From Sedimentimonas flavescens (lineage in GTDB: Bacteria > Pseudomonadota > Alphaproteobacteria > Rhodobacterales > Rhodobacteraceae): a DNA stretch of 64,000 nucleotides. The stretch spans positions 248,001 to 312,000 of the forward strand of contig NZ_JAHVAI010000002.1 of the NCBI RefSeq assembly GCF_019264375.1, written 5' to 3'. Below are positions 44,372 through 53,872 of the stretch, piece after piece. The notes below the pieces were generated by a model. It saw only the letters and a program-made list of their open reading frames with translations. It ran no database searches and was not told the DNA's origin. Every line of letters begins with the position of its first letter. Position 1 is the first letter of the stretch. Both the position numbers and the translations under genes were made by a program.

Positions 44372-45817
44372 TTACCGGGTCAGCCCGAAGATCAGGGGCG
44401 CGAGCAGTTCGACCACGGCGAATATCCCGCAGATCGAGAGCAGGTGCATCGCAAAACCCGCCCGCAGCATGTCGGACAGGCGCAGCCCCTCCCACGAGAA
44501 AACGATGGCATTGGGCGGCGTCGCGATTGGCATCATGAAGGCCATGGAGGAGGCCAGCGCCACGGGCAGCGTCAACCACGGCACATCCACCCCCAACCCA
44601 AGCGCCACGGCGGCCAGCACCGGCACGAAGGTTGCGGTGACAGCGGTGTTCGAGGTCACCTCGGTCAGTACGATCGCCGTAACGATGACGGTCAGGATCA
44701 GCGCCCATAGCGGCAATCCATGCAGCCCTGCCAGACCGCTGCCAATCCAGTCGCCAAGTCCTGTAACCTCGATCCCACGTGCCAGCGCAAGCCCGCCGCC
44801 AAGAAGGATGAGCACGCCCCAGGGCAGGTATTGCGTGGCCTCCCACCGCAGCACGGGGCCTCCGCGACCATCCGGCAGGACGAACAGGATCAGCGCCCCG
44901 GCAACGCCGATCCCCGCATCGCTGATCGGCAGGCCGAGCGCGCCGCGCGTCATCCAGCCAAGCGCCATCGCCGCAAAGACCACGGCCACCGAGATCTCGG
45001 CACGGCTCATCGGGCCAAGTGCAGCGCGTTCGGCCCGGATCAGGCCATGCGCACCCGTCAGTTGCAGCCCGTGCGACGGGAACATTCGCCGCAGCAGGAA
45101 ATGCGCATAGGGCAACATGATCAACGTCAGCGGCAGGCCCAGAAGCATCCACTGACCAAAGCCGATCTCGATCCCGTAGCTTTCGCGCAGGACCGAGGCC
45201 AAGAGCGCGTTCCCCGGCGTGCCAATGAGTGTTGCCACCCCGCCGATCGAGGCGCCATAGGCGATCCCCAGCATCAGCCGCACTCCGAACCGGCGCGCGG
45301 CCTCGGGGTTGTCGTTTTGCGCGGCGACAAATTCGATCACCGAAAGCGCGACGGCATACATCATCATCGCGGTCGCGGTGTTCGATATCCACATCGACAG
45401 CAGCGCGGTCGCCAGCATGAAGCCCCCGGCGATGCGGCCAGCGGCCTCTCCGGCATAGCCGACGATGGCCAGCGCGATCCGCCGGTGCAAACCGTGCACC
45501 TGCATTGCCGAGGCCATAAGGAAGCCGCCGAGAAACAGGAAAATCAACGGATTCGCATATTGCGCAGTGACCTCGTCGACGGGCGCGATCCCCATCAGCG
45601 GGATCAGCACCACCGGCAACAGTGCCGTTCCGGCCATCGGCACGGCCTGCCCCAGCCACCAGATCACCATCCACACAACGATGCCGGACAGGTGCCAGCC
45701 CTCAGGCGTCAGCCCCGGCGGCGGTGCGATCTGCAAGGTCACCGCCAAAGCCAGCGGCCCGCCCACGAGTGTCAAGCGCTTGAAGGCCGAGGGGGAGGTC
45801 TCAGAAGTATCGGGCAT
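44372..45817 (-). CDS. SLC13/DASS-family anion symporter
   Basis: A 481-residue inner-membrane protein with about 12 hydrophobic segments. The DASS pattern includes MWISNTATAMMMYAVALSV near 135-150, the MLGIAYGASIGGVATLIGTPGNALLA segment and the matching ELTEVTSNTAVTATFVPV-like repeat near 405-420, then AFMMPIATPPNAIVF. Relatives carry dicarboxylates, citrate or sulfate with sodium. The substrate is not shown; no two-component system is adjacent. Confidence 0.9.
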   Translation of the reverse strand: MPDTSETSPSAFKRLTLVGGPLALAVTLQIAPPPGLTPEGWHLSGIVVWMVIWWLGQAVPMAGTALLPVVLIPLMGIAPVDEVTAQYANPLIFLFLGGFLMASAMQVHGLHRRIALAIVGYAGEAAGRIAGGFMLATALLSMWISNTATAMMMYAVALSVIEFVAAQNDNPEAARRFGVRLMLGIAYGASIGGVATLIGTPGNALLASVLRESYGIEIGFGQWMLLGLPLTLIMLPYAHFLLRRMFPSHGLQLTGAHGLIRAERAALGPMSRAEISVAVVFAAMALGWMTRGALGLPISDAGIGVAGALILFVLPDGRGGPVLRWEATQYLPWGVLILLGGGLALARGIEVTGLGDWIGSGLAGLHGLPLWALILTVIVTAIVLTEVTSNTAVTATFVPVLAAVALGLGVDVPWLTLPVALASSMAFMMPIATPPNAIVFSWEGLRLSDMLRAGFAMHLLSICGIFAVVELLAPLIFGLTR

Positions 45818-45854
45818 GGTCGCAAAGTGCCATGCTGCGCCGCAGAAGAAAAGA

Positions 45855-46691
45855 TCAGAGCGCGATTCCGCGCCGCCCCGCCAGATCGGTGAAATACTGC
45901 CAGGCCACGCGCCCCGAGCGCCCGCCGCGGGTCGCCTGCCACTCGATGGCCTCGGCGCGCAGATCGGCGGCGGAAATCTCGACGCCGTAAGCCGCGCAGT
46001 AGCCCTCGATCATCGCTAGGAACTCATCTTGCCCACAGGGGTGGAAGCCCAGCCACAGCCCGAACCGATCCGAGAGCGAGACCTTCTCTTCGACCGCTTC
46101 CGAGGGATTGATCGCGGTCGAGCGTTCATTCTCGATCATGTCGCGCGGCATCAGGTGGCGCCGGTTCGAAGTGGCGTAGAAGATCACGTTTGCCGGGCGG
46201 CCTTCGATGCCGCCATCCAGAACGGCCTTCAGGCTCTTGTAATGCTGGTCGTCATGGCTGAACGACAGATCGTCGCAGAACAGCACGAAACGCTGGCCCG
46301 AATTGCGCAGGTGGTTCAGGAGCCGCCCGACCGACGGCAGATCCTCGCGCGCGAGTTCGACCAGTTTCAGGCTCTGACCCTGACGGATCACCTCGGCATG
46401 GACCGCCTTGACGAGCGAGCTTTTGCCCATCCCGCGCGCACCCCAAAGCAGCGCATTGTTAGCCGCAAACCCACGAGCGAATTGCAAGGTATTGGCCAGC
46501 AGCGTATCGCGCGAGCGATCAATCCCGCGCAGCAGCGCGAGATCGACGCGCGAGACGGTCTTGACCGGCTCCAGCCGATCCGGGGCGGTGTGCCATACGA
46601 AGGCGTCGGCAGATCCGAAATCGGGCGCAGCGGCCGGTGCGGGGGCGAGGCGCTCAAGCGCCTCGGCGATCCGGATCAGCGGGTCGGTCAT
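45855..46691 (-). CDS. AAA+ ATP-binding protein (DUF815 family)
   Basis: A 278-residue cytoplasmic ATPase. Walker A is [17 protein letters not shown] (about 80-96), the Walker B segment [10 protein letters not shown] near 135-144 and an Arg-rich sensor region [13 protein letters not shown] near 175-190. The family's role is not established. Its start overlaps the tatC stop by 4 bases, so it is part of the tat operon transcript. Confidence 0.9.
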   Translation of the reverse strand: MTDPLIRIAEALERLAPAPAAAPDFGSADAFVWHTAPDRLEPVKTVSRVDLALLRGIDRSRDTLLANTLQFARGFAANNALLWGARGMGKSSLVKAVHAEVIRQGQSLKLVELAREDLPSVGRLLNHLRNSGQRFVLFCDDLSFSHDDQHYKSLKAVLDGGIEGRPANVIFYATSNRRHLMPRDMIENERSTAINPSEAVEEKVSLSDRFGLWLGFHPCGQDEFLAMIEGYCAAYGVEISAADLRAEAIEWQATRGGRSGRVAWQYFTDLAGRRGIAL

Positions 46692-47518
46692 TCTTCGGCT
46701 TCCTCATCCATCCAGGTGCCCTCGGCGCGCATCTTTGCCTCGCGCACGCGCTCAATCCGGGCGACCAGTTGGATCGACACTTCATAGAGGCCATAGACCA
46801 CCGCAAACAGCGTGACCTGGCTGATGACATCGGGCGGCGTCGCGACGGCGGCCACCATCAGGATCACGACCACAGCGTAGCGGCGCACACTGGCGAGCCC
46901 TTGCGAGGAGACAAGCCCCGCCTTGCCCATCAGCGTCAGCAGCACCGGCAGTTGGAAGCAGATGCCGAAGGCCAGAATGAACTTGATCGTCAGGCCAAGG
47001 TATTCCTGCACCGAGCCCTGAAAGCCGATCGAGGCCAGCTCATTCGTTGCACTATCGCCCAGACCGCCCTGCTGAAAGCCGAGGAAGAAGGTGAAGGCCA
47101 TCGGCAGGATGATGTAATAGGCAAACGCCGCACCGGCGAAGAACATCGCAGGCGACGCCAGCAGGAAGGGCAAAAACGCCTGCTTTTCCGAGCGGTAAAG
47201 CCCCGGCGCCACAAAGCGCCACAGCTGGTAGCCGATGATCGGGAAGCTCAGCGCGAAGCCACCCACGAAAGAGATGTTGATCGCGACGAAGAAGCCTTCC
47301 TGAAGCTTGATCAGATAAAGGCCGCATTGCTGGCCGCGCTCGTCCAGCGCGTGGCAGATCGGCTGGGTCAGGAAGTTGAAGATCGGGTTCCAGACCGAAT
47401 AGCAGATCACCATCGCCACGACGAAGGCGCCAAGCGCATACAGGATTCGCGTGCGCAGTTCGGCCAGATGCTCGATCAGCGGGGCGGCGGTATCCTCGAT
47501 TTGTTCCTCGGCGCTCAT
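46688..47518 (-). CDS. tatC: Sec-independent protein translocase TatC
   Basis: A 276-residue six-helix membrane protein that binds twin-arginine signal peptides. [18 protein letters not shown] near 13-30 is the conserved cytoplasmic start. The periplasmic cap and the helix [17 protein letters not shown]-like segment (here [13 protein letters not shown]) follow. It is coupled to tatB. The pathway exports SoxB, SoxC and SoxY, all of which show twin-Arg signals in this window. Confidence 0.96.
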   Translation of the reverse strand: MSAEEQIEDTAAPLIEHLAELRTRILYALGAFVVAMVICYSVWNPIFNFLTQPICHALDERGQQCGLYLIKLQEGFFVAINISFVGGFALSFPIIGYQLWRFVAPGLYRSEKQAFLPFLLASPAMFFAGAAFAYYIILPMAFTFFLGFQQGGLGDSATNELASIGFQGSVQEYLGLTIKFILAFGICFQLPVLLTLMGKAGLVSSQGLASVRRYAVVVILMVAAVATPPDVISQVTLFAVVYGLYEVSIQLVARIERVREAKMRAEGTWMDEEAEE

Positions 47519-48027
47519 GCGTCACCCTTCTTGGCGGGGGCTTTCTTGGCTTTTGGCTTCGCGGCCTTGGGCTTGGCTTCGGCGCTCGCCTCGGTCGCCT
47601 TGGCGGCCTTGGGCTTGGCCGCGCGCTTGGGCTTGGCCGGGGCCGGTTCGGGCTCCAGCTCCTCGGGTGTCGGTTCGTCGAAATCTTCGGGGTCGGTGGG
47701 GAATTTCGGCGGCTCGGGCGTCTTGATCGTGCCCGGCAGCTTCGGCTCCCACTTCTCGAATTTCTCGGTCGCGCGCTCCAGCGCGTCGATACCAAGCGAC
47801 TTCTTCGAGGCGGCATCCTTGATGTCTTTCAGACCGCTTGCCGCCTTATCGAGCCCGCTTTCGCGCGCCGCATCCTCCATCGCCCGCGAAAACTCGCGCG
47901 CCATGGAACGCGCCTTGGACGTCATCCGCCCAAGCGAGTGAAACATGCCAGGCAAGTCCTTGGGCCCTACGACGATCAGCGCCACAACGCCGATCAGCAG
48001 AAGCTCGCTCCAACCGATATCGAACAT
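47515..48027 (-). CDS. tatB: Sec-independent protein translocase subunit TatB
   Basis: A 170-residue protein: an N-terminal helix ([19 protein letters not shown]), the amphipathic helix [20 protein letters not shown], then a charged tail. The last 55 residues are an Ala/Lys/Pro/Glu-rich low-complexity tail. TatB forms the receptor complex with TatC. The gene lies between tatA and tatC with a 4-base overlap to tatC. Confidence 0.94.
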   Translation of the reverse strand: MFDIGWSELLLIGVVALIVVGPKDLPGMFHSLGRMTSKARSMAREFSRAMEDAARESGLDKAASGLKDIKDAASKKSLGIDALERATEKFEKWEPKLPGTIKTPEPPKFPTDPEDFDEPTPEELEPEPAPAKPKRAAKPKAAKATEASAEAKPKAAKPKAKKAPAKKGDA

Positions 48028-48074
48028 GAAACGTCAGGCCTCCGGCCCACCCTGCACCCTTGCGGGCCGGGACT

Positions 48075-48290
48075 TCAGACCTTGTCTTTGTCGTTTTCCG
48101 GCGTCACGTCGCGCGCGCTGTCTGCCGTGGCGTCCTCGATTTCCTTGGAGCCATCCGAAACGCCCTTCTTGAAGGCAGTGATGCCCTTGCCAACCTCACC
48201 CATCAGCGAGGAAATCTTGCCGCGCCCGAAAAGCACCAGCACCACAACCGCGATCAGAAGAAGGCCGGGAAGGCCGATATTGTTGAGCAT
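48075..48290 (-). CDS. tatA: Sec-independent protein translocase subunit TatA
   Basis: A 71-residue pore-forming subunit. A short helix [19 protein letters not shown] is followed by an amphipathic helix [18 protein letters not shown], where FGRGK is the conserved hinge. The C-terminal tail is short and polar. It heads the tatABC operon. Confidence 0.95.
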   Translation of the reverse strand: MLNNIGLPGLLLIAVVVLVLFGRGKISSLMGEVGKGITAFKKGVSDGSKEIEDATADSARDVTPENDKDKV

Positions 48291-48412
48291 TGTCTTCTCC
48301 TCATGGCAAGGGCCGCACCCGATGCCAGTTATTCAGCTATTCAACATCTAGGCCCCTTGGCAGCGCGATCAAAGCCCGATTCTGGCCCCGCGCCGGACTC
48401 GGCGCGCAGATT

Positions 48413-48432
48413 ACTGACAGTTCATTGTCAGT
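48413..48432. promoter_or_regulatory. Palindromic operator upstream of the HTH regulator
   Basis: ACTGACA-GTTCAT-TGTCAGT is a perfect 7-bp inverted repeat with a 6-base spacer. It lies 41 bases before the start of the small HTH gene and between the divergent tatA and regulator genes, as expected for an autoregulatory site. No other palindrome of this quality is in the gap. Confidence 0.65.
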
Positions 48433-48473
48433 TGCCCCCCTGCCGCGTTATGCTGCCAGAAACGGAGACCCAG

Positions 48474-48866
48474 ATGACCCGGACCGAGCGGCTGCAACAG
48501 ATTATCGCGATCCTGCGCGACGGGCGGATGCACCGCGCGCGCGATCTTGCAGCACGTCTGGGGGTGTCGGACCGCACGATCTGGCGCGACATGGCCGAGC
48601 TTGCGAATTACGGCCTGCCGGTCGAGGGCGAGCGCGGCGTGGGGTATATGCTGCGCCGCGCGATGGCCCTGCCGCCCCTCGTGCTGAACGCCGAGGAGCT
48701 TGCCGCGCTTGAGCATCTGCTGGTTCTGGCCGCGGCGCATCACGACACCAGAATCGGCGCGGGTGCGGCAAGCCTCGCCGCCAAGATCCGCGCGGCCCTT
48801 CCCGCCCCCGTCGAGACCGATGACGGCTCAGCGCCGGGGCTGGCGAAGGACGAACGCCTCAGCTAG
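48474..48866 (+). CDS. HTH (YafY/DeoR-like) transcriptional regulator without WYL domain
   Basis: A 130-residue protein. An HTH_11 domain fills residues 1-60 (RLQQIIAILRDG, ARDLAARLGVSDRTIWRDMAELANYGLPV), followed by VGYMLRRAMALPPLVLNAEELAALEHLL. In full YafY proteins a WYL ligand domain of about 200 residues follows here; this one stops after a short Ala-rich tail. GGAG lies 6 bases before the ATG. The next gene marC is 9 bases downstream. Confidence 0.88.
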   Translation: MTRTERLQQIIAILRDGRMHRARDLAARLGVSDRTIWRDMAELANYGLPVEGERGVGYMLRRAMALPPLVLNAEELAALEHLLVLAAAHHDTRIGAGAASLAAKIRAALPAPVETDDGSAPGLAKDERLS

Positions 48867-48875
48867 GATCCGCCC

Positions 48876-49493
48876 ATGCCGAGCGCCGAATACGTCACCG
48901 CTTTTGTCACCCTCTTCGTCGTCATGGACCCTATCGGCCTGGCGCCGCTGTTCATTGCACTGACACAAGGCATGTCTGCCCGCGCGCGCTTTGGCGTGGG
49001 GCTGCGCGCGGTGACAATCGCCGCGATCCTGCTGACTCTGTTCGGTCTTTTCGGCGACAAGATCCTTGTGGGGATCGGCATCTCGATGCCCGCCTTCCGA
49101 ATTGCCGGGGGTGTTCTGCTGTTTCTGACCGCGCTCGACATGCTGTTCGAGCGCCGCACCCAACGCCGTGAGGGCCAGCAGGCCGAGCCCGAGCACGACC
49201 CCTCGGTCTTTCCGCTCGCCACGCCGCTGATCGCGGGGCCTGGCGCAATGGCCACGATGATTCTGCTCGCAGGGGCGCCGGGTGCGGATACGACGCATAT
49301 CGTGCTGGTGCATCTGGTGATGCTGGCAGTGCTGAGCTGCACCTTCACGCTCTTCGTCCTCGCCTCGCCGCTTGAGCGCCTTCTGGGGCGCACCGGCACG
49401 ATGGTCGTCACGCGGTTGCTGGGGATGCTGCTGGCCGCGCTGGCGATCCAGTTCATCCTCGACGGGCTGAAAGGCGCGGGCGTGATGGGCTGA
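48876..49493 (+). CDS. MarC family integral membrane protein
   Basis: A 205-residue six-helix membrane protein. It begins with VTAFVTLFVVMDPIGLAPLFIALT and has AFRIAGGVLLFLTALDMLF, then PLATPLIAGPGAMATMILL, all typical of MarC. The function of the family is unproven (it is not the Mar antibiotic-resistance determinant). It is probably co-transcribed with the HTH gene. Confidence 0.92.
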   Translation: MPSAEYVTAFVTLFVVMDPIGLAPLFIALTQGMSARARFGVGLRAVTIAAILLTLFGLFGDKILVGIGISMPAFRIAGGVLLFLTALDMLFERRTQRREGQQAEPEHDPSVFPLATPLIAGPGAMATMILLAGAPGADTTHIVLVHLVMLAVLSCTFTLFVLASPLERLLGRTGTMVVTRLLGMLLAALAIQFILDGLKGAGVMG

Positions 49494-49541
49494 GGCGATC
49501 CGCCCTCTCGCATTTTTCCCGTGACACCTTACATCGACGGA

Positions 49542-50120
49542 ATGGATACCGAAAACTTCGCCCGACTGGTTTACCTTGGCCTGCTGCTTGTCGCTGTGGG
49601 CGGGTATTTCCTGATCGAGTTCCGCCGACGCCCGCAGCGCACGATCCAGCAGGCGATCCTCTGGGGGTTGATCTTTCTGGGCACGCTGGCCGCCGTGGGC
49701 CTCTGGACGGATATCCGCAGCACGGTGATGCCCTCGCAGACGGTCCTGTCGGACGGGCGGATCGAGGCCCCCCTTGCCCCTGACGGGCATTACTACCTTA
49801 CCGCCGAGATCAACGGCGTGTCGGTGCGTTTCGTCGTGGATACCGGCGCCACCGACATCGTGCTGACCCGACGCGACGCGACGCGGGTTGGGATCGACAC
49901 GGCCGGGCTTGCCTACATCGGGCAGGCGCGCACCGCCAATGGCATCGTGCGCACCGCGCCGGTCCGGCTTGAAACCATGGAGCTAGGCCCGATTCGTGAC
50001 AGCAATGTCCGTGCCGTCGTGAACGACAGCGAGATGGACACATCGCTGATGGGAATGACCTACCTGACCCGCTTTGCCCGGGTCGAGTTGACCCGTGACC
50101 GCCTCGTACTCGAGCGTTAG
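49542..50120 (+). CDS. TIGR02281 family clan AA aspartic protease
   Basis: A 192-residue membrane-anchored retropepsin-like protein. Two N-terminal helices (about 5-25 and 38-55) are followed by a single aspartyl-protease domain with the catalytic FVVDTGATDIVLT (about 105-117), matched by the MGMTYLTRF loop near the end. One such domain must dimerise to be active. The ATG was chosen because homologues begin with the first helix; a GTG 21 bases earlier lacks a ribosome site. It converges on corA with a 4-base overlap. Confidence 0.9.
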   Translation: MDTENFARLVYLGLLLVAVGGYFLIEFRRRPQRTIQQAILWGLIFLGTLAAVGLWTDIRSTVMPSQTVLSDGRIEAPLAPDGHYYLTAEINGVSVRFVVDTGATDIVLTRRDATRVGIDTAGLAYIGQARTANGIVRTAPVRLETMELGPIRDSNVRAVVNDSEMDTSLMGMTYLTRFARVELTRDRLVLER

Positions 50121-51091
50121 AGCCAGTTCTTCCACTTGAACACCGCCCAGGTTCCCACCGCCGAGGCCACCATCAGCCCAAGCGCCATCGGGTAGCCCCA
50201 GTGCCAGTCCAACTCCGGCATGAACTGAAAGTTCATCCCGTAAACCGAGGCAATCATGGTGGGCGGCATGAACAGTGCCGCGACGACAGAGACGATCCGC
50301 ACCGTCGCGTTCTGCGCAAGGCTGATCATGCCGAGCGTGGCGTCGACGGAAAGCTGCACCCGGTTCGACAGGAAATCCCCATGTACCGCGAGTGAGCCGA
50401 TGTCACGCATCTGGCTTTTCGCGATCGGCTTGAGTTCCTTACCCTGCGCACTGGCGGCCAGCGTCTGATCGAAGAACGACAGCGCGCGCTCCAGCGTCAA
50501 CAGCGCAAGCTTCACCCGGCCCACCAGTTCACCCTGGCGTCCCACTTCCTCCAGCGCCTGCTGAAGCTGGTGCGAATCCAGCCCCTTGCCAGACAGAACC
50601 CGCGCCGAGACCTTGTCGAGCGCCCTGCCCGCCGCCTCCAGCAGGTCGGCCTGCCGGGCGATGATCTCCTCAAGCAGGCCAAGGAAGATGCGCTCGGACG
50701 ATTTGCAGCCTGCCGCCGATCGGTCGGCGCGTTCGGGAAAGGTCTCGAAGCTGCGTGGCGCATGGTGGCGCACGGTGACAAGACGCTGCTCGGTCAGGAT
50801 AAAGCTGACCGGCCCCGCGATCTGCACCCCGTCGGGCGTGATCCCGGGCAGCACCACGGTCATGACGTCGGCCCCCTCTTCTCGGTAAAGCCGGTTCGAG
50901 ATCTCGATCTCTTCCATATCCGCCAGTGTGGGCACTTCGATCCCGAGCGCGCTCACCGCCGCGATCTGGCTGTCGAGCGGGCGGTAAAGATCAATCCAGA
51001 GCGCCTTGGCAAGCTCTGCGCCGGGCGAGATCGAGGTTTCTTGCTCAAGACGCAAGAGACCTCGCGGGCCGGGGATGAAAGCGTAAAGCAT
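50117..51091 (-). CDS. CorA-family magnesium/divalent cation transporter
   Basis: A 324-residue CorA protein. A soluble alpha/beta domain (1-255) leads to two C-terminal helices with the selectivity motif YGMN (near residue 286) between them and a WKNWL end. The sequence FMPPTMIASVYGMNFQFMPEL is typical. It imports Mg2+, Ni2+ or Co2+, or in the ZntB-like branch exports or imports Zn2+. Confidence 0.93.
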   Translation of the reverse strand: MLYAFIPGPRGLLRLEQETSISPGAELAKALWIDLYRPLDSQIAAVSALGIEVPTLADMEEIEISNRLYREEGADVMTVVLPGITPDGVQIAGPVSFILTEQRLVTVRHHAPRSFETFPERADRSAAGCKSSERIFLGLLEEIIARQADLLEAAGRALDKVSARVLSGKGLDSHQLQQALEEVGRQGELVGRVKLALLTLERALSFFDQTLAASAQGKELKPIAKSQMRDIGSLAVHGDFLSNRVQLSVDATLGMISLAQNATVRIVSVVAALFMPPTMIASVYGMNFQFMPELDWHWGYPMALGLMVASAVGTWAVFKWKNWL

Positions 51092-51251
51092 GGCACTACC
51101 CCAAAGGTGTCACCCCATCGGTAGCCGCTTGCGCGTCCGGGTCAAGCCAAATGCCAGCGGTCTGGCACCGCAGAAGGGGAATTGCCTCGGTCCTGCCATC
51201 GTTACGCCGCAATCGCCTCGCATGGTGAACTAGGAAATACAGGAGGGACAG

Positions 51252-51368
51252 ATGGATATCCTTGGCCTGCTCAGCTTCGACAACATCGCCGTCGCCGCTA
51301 TCGTGATCGGCTTGTTGCGCGAGATTCAGCTACGGGTCACGAACCGCCGATCTCCCTCCGCTCCGTGA
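51252..51368 (+). CDS. Small membrane-protein candidate (38 residues)
   Basis: AGGAGG ends 5 bases before an ATG that opens 38 codons to TGA. The product has a hydrophobic stretch (ILGLLSFDNIAVAAIVIGLL) and a basic tail (REIQLRVTNRRSPSAP), the layout of small single-helix membrane proteins. A Rho-independent terminator lies 45 bases downstream on the same strand. It sits between corA (divergent) and soxD (convergent). The family is not recognised; it could alternatively be a small RNA with a chance frame. Confidence 0.55.
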   Translation: MDILGLLSFDNIAVAAIVIGLLREIQLRVTNRRSPSAP

Positions 51369-51412
51369 TTGCCAGACATCTCCCGGGTCCCCCACCACCG
51401 GGCAGTCAACAG

Positions 51413-51445
51413 CGCTCCGAGCCTCGCTCGGGGCGTTTCGTTTTT
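51413..51445 (+). terminator. Terminator of the small plus-strand unit
   Basis: A 10-bp stem CGCTCCGAGC/GCTCGGGGCG (one G-U) with loop CTC is followed by TTTCGTTTTT. It is oriented for the 38-codon gene and is separate from the soxD terminator beyond it. Confidence 0.75.
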
Positions 51446-51460
51446 CAGTGCCAAGCAACG

Positions 51461-51492
51461 AAAAAAGCGCGCCCGTCGCAGGACGGGCGCGC
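51461..51492 (-). terminator. Terminator of the sox operon after soxD
   Basis: A perfect 11-bp stem GCGCGCCCGTC/GACGGGCGCGC with loop GCAG is followed on the minus strand by six T. It lies 21 bases after the soxD stop. Confidence 0.92.
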
Positions 51493-51513
51493 ATTGTTTT
51501 ACGGACAACGACC

Positions 51514-52569
51514 TTACTGGCCGGTCGCTTCGATATAGGCCAGAACAGCGGCGATATCGTCCTCTTTCTTCAGACCGGCAAAGGACATCTTGTTCTTCGG
51601 AACAAATCCCTTGGGGTCTTTCAGATAGGCGCCGATCGTCTCGTGATCCCAGACCATGCCCGCATCACCCGCAGCAATCATCGCGGGCGAGTATTTGAAG
51701 CCATCGGCACCGCCAGCCTTGCGACCGACCACGCCATTCAGGCTCGGGCCGGTGGCGTGCTTGGCGCCCTCGCCGACCTTGTGGCAGGCCTTGCACTTCT
51801 TGAACACGGTCTCACCCGCTGCGACCAGCGCCGGATCGACCTCTGCCGGGGCAGCAGCAACCTCGGTCGCCGCCTCAGCGGCCGGAGCGGCTGCTTCCTC
51901 GGCCGGGGGGGCCTCAGTCGCGGGGGCATCATCGTTGGGATCGTTCGGCGTCACGTCCAGAACGGTCGCATGGGCCGTGATCTCAACGCTTTCCTTGCAG
52001 TTTTCCATGCAGGCGGGCTTTGAGAACTCGGGGTATTCCACGGTTTCGCGATCATCGACGATGAAACCATCCGCGTTCGGCATCTCGACTTCGAGGAAGT
52101 TCTCGTTCGAGAGCACGAAATCATCATCGACCAGATCGTTCGAATAGATGATGTAGGCCACGATCGCGTAGGTCTCGTCCACGCTCAGCGTCTGCGCATT
52201 GCCGAAGGGCATCGAGCGATGCGCGTAATCCCAGACCGTCGAGAGGTAAGGCCAGTACGACCCGACCGTCTTCAGCGGATCCTTGCGGTTGAGCGTATCC
52301 ATGCCGCCCGCCAGCTTCGGCCAGTTGTCCACGCCCTCCGCGAATTCGCCGTGGCAGACCGCGCATTTGTCCGAGAACAGCTCCTCGCCATCCGCGACCG
52401 AGCCCGAGCCCGGCGGAAGGCCGGTGCCATCGGGGCTGACGTCGAGGTTCCAGGCCGCGATCTCTTCGGGCAGCGCTGCACGCCCAAGGCCGAGCGGTTC
52501 CGCGAAGGCCGGAACCGCCAGCGGCGCCGTCAGCGCAGTGGCAATCACCAGATTACGAAACTTCGACAT
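51514..52569 (-). CDS. soxD: Sulfur dehydrogenase diheme cytochrome c SoxD
   Basis: A 351-residue periplasmic cytochrome, partner of SoxC. After a signal peptide (RNLVIATALTAPLAVPAFA) come a first c-type domain with CAVCH at 69-73, an Ala/Pro/Glu-rich linker at about 212-243 and a second domain with CKACH at 259-263. Two extra cysteines (187 and 191) precede the linker. ATG 52569 overlaps the soxC end by 17 bases; the longer upstream frame lies inside soxC. SoxCD oxidises the SoxY-bound sulfane sulfur and passes six electrons to cytochrome c. Confidence 0.95.
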   Translation of the reverse strand: MSKFRNLVIATALTAPLAVPAFAEPLGLGRAALPEEIAAWNLDVSPDGTGLPPGSGSVADGEELFSDKCAVCHGEFAEGVDNWPKLAGGMDTLNRKDPLKTVGSYWPYLSTVWDYAHRSMPFGNAQTLSVDETYAIVAYIIYSNDLVDDDFVLSNENFLEVEMPNADGFIVDDRETVEYPEFSKPACMENCKESVEITAHATVLDVTPNDPNDDAPATEAPPAEEAAAPAAEAATEVAAAPAEVDPALVAAGETVFKKCKACHKVGEGAKHATGPSLNGVVGRKAGGADGFKYSPAMIAAGDAGMVWDHETIGAYLKDPKGFVPKNKMSFAGLKKEDDIAAVLAYIEATGQ

Positions 52570-53833
52570 TCTCGGCCTCCCCGTTCGATTTGACCCACCA
52601 GGTCTGGATAGCGTTGTTGTGATAGACCGAGTTCTCGCCGCGAATGGCGCGCAGTTGGTCCTTGGTCGGCTGGACATAGCCCGTGTCATCGGTTGCGCGG
52701 GCCTGAAGCAGCATCTCTTCACCCTGCCAGTTGATGTCGAGGTAGAAGCGGGTCAGCGCCATGGGCTGGCCGGGGTTGGCCAGGCGCGCCTCTTTCCAGT
52801 TCTTACCACCGTCGAGCGAGACATCGACCTTGGTGATCGCGCCGCGGCCCGACCACGCGAGACCGGTGATCACCAGAGGCCCGTTGCCATGCTTGATCGG
52901 CATCTGCGGCGAGGGCGAGGTGATGACCGACTTGGCATCCATCACCCAGGTCCACTTGCGCGAGGTGCCGTCTTCCAGCGTATCGGTGTATTTCGAGGTC
53001 TCCTCGCGGCTCTCGACCGGGCCTTCGGTGACCTCAATGCGGCGCAGCCACTTCACCCACATGTTGCCTTCCCAACCGGGAACGCAGAGGCGCACCGGGT
53101 AGCCATGCTCCTTGCGCAGGGCCTCGCCATTAGCCTTGAAAGCTATGAGGCAGTCATCAAGCGCCTTCTCGATCGGGATCGAACGGCCGTTCGACGAGGC
53201 ATCGGCGCCCTCTACATAGATCCACTTGCCCGCCGTCTGCACGCCCGCCTCTTCCAGCAGGGTGCGCAGCGTGACGCCGGTGTATTCCATGTTGTGGATC
53301 ATGCCTTGGGTAAACTGCACGCCGTTAAGCTGCGCGCCCGCCCATTCCATGCCCGAGTTCGCGGCGCACTCGAGGAAATAGGTCTGGTTGACACGCGGGA
53401 AACGCTCCAGATCCTCGTAGGTGAAGACCAGCGGACGGTCCACGAGGCCGTGGATCATCAGGCGGTAGTCTTCCTTGCGCATCTCGATCGCGCCCGAGTG
53501 GTGACGCTCGAACGCGCAGCCCTGCGGGGTGATGGTGCCTTCCAGCGCATGGATCGGGGTGAAGTTGATCGACGAGATCACATCCGCCGTCAGCCAGCCC
53601 ACATTGCGACGCACCACGTCGGATTCATACTGGATCGGCAAGCCATAGGGCGTGGCATCCACACCATCGCCGAAGCCGGTCGCCCAGGGCTGCACCTCGG
53701 TGATCAGCGGATCGGGCCCCTCGGCGCGCGCCGCACCCGCCCCGGTGACCAGTGCGCCTGCGGCCGCTCCGGCGCGCAGGAAACCGCGGCGACCCATGGC
53801 CAGACCGCTGCTTTCGCGTTCCTTCTCGTCCAT
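52553..53833 (-). CDS. soxC: Sulfur dehydrogenase molybdenum subunit SoxC
   Basis: A 426-residue sulfite-oxidase-family molybdoenzyme. The twin-Arg signal is GRRGFLRAG (15-22), so it is exported folded with its cofactor. The Mo ligand Cys156 lies in FLECAANSG; the dimerisation domain follows from about residue 270. It forms Sox(CD)2 with SoxD, and its presence means no sulfur-globule-only version of the pathway. Cofactor genes moaC and moeA are elsewhere in the window. Confidence 0.96.
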   Translation of the reverse strand: MDEKERESSGLAMGRRGFLRAGAAAGALVTGAGAARAEGPDPLITEVQPWATGFGDGVDATPYGLPIQYESDVVRRNVGWLTADVISSINFTPIHALEGTITPQGCAFERHHSGAIEMRKEDYRLMIHGLVDRPLVFTYEDLERFPRVNQTYFLECAANSGMEWAGAQLNGVQFTQGMIHNMEYTGVTLRTLLEEAGVQTAGKWIYVEGADASSNGRSIPIEKALDDCLIAFKANGEALRKEHGYPVRLCVPGWEGNMWVKWLRRIEVTEGPVESREETSKYTDTLEDGTSRKWTWVMDAKSVITSPSPQMPIKHGNGPLVITGLAWSGRGAITKVDVSLDGGKNWKEARLANPGQPMALTRFYLDINWQGEEMLLQARATDDTGYVQPTKDQLRAIRGENSVYHNNAIQTWWVKSNGEAENVEVS

Positions 53834-53872
53834 CGTCTTCTCCCTTTAGTTCAATCTGTTGGATCGCGTTGC

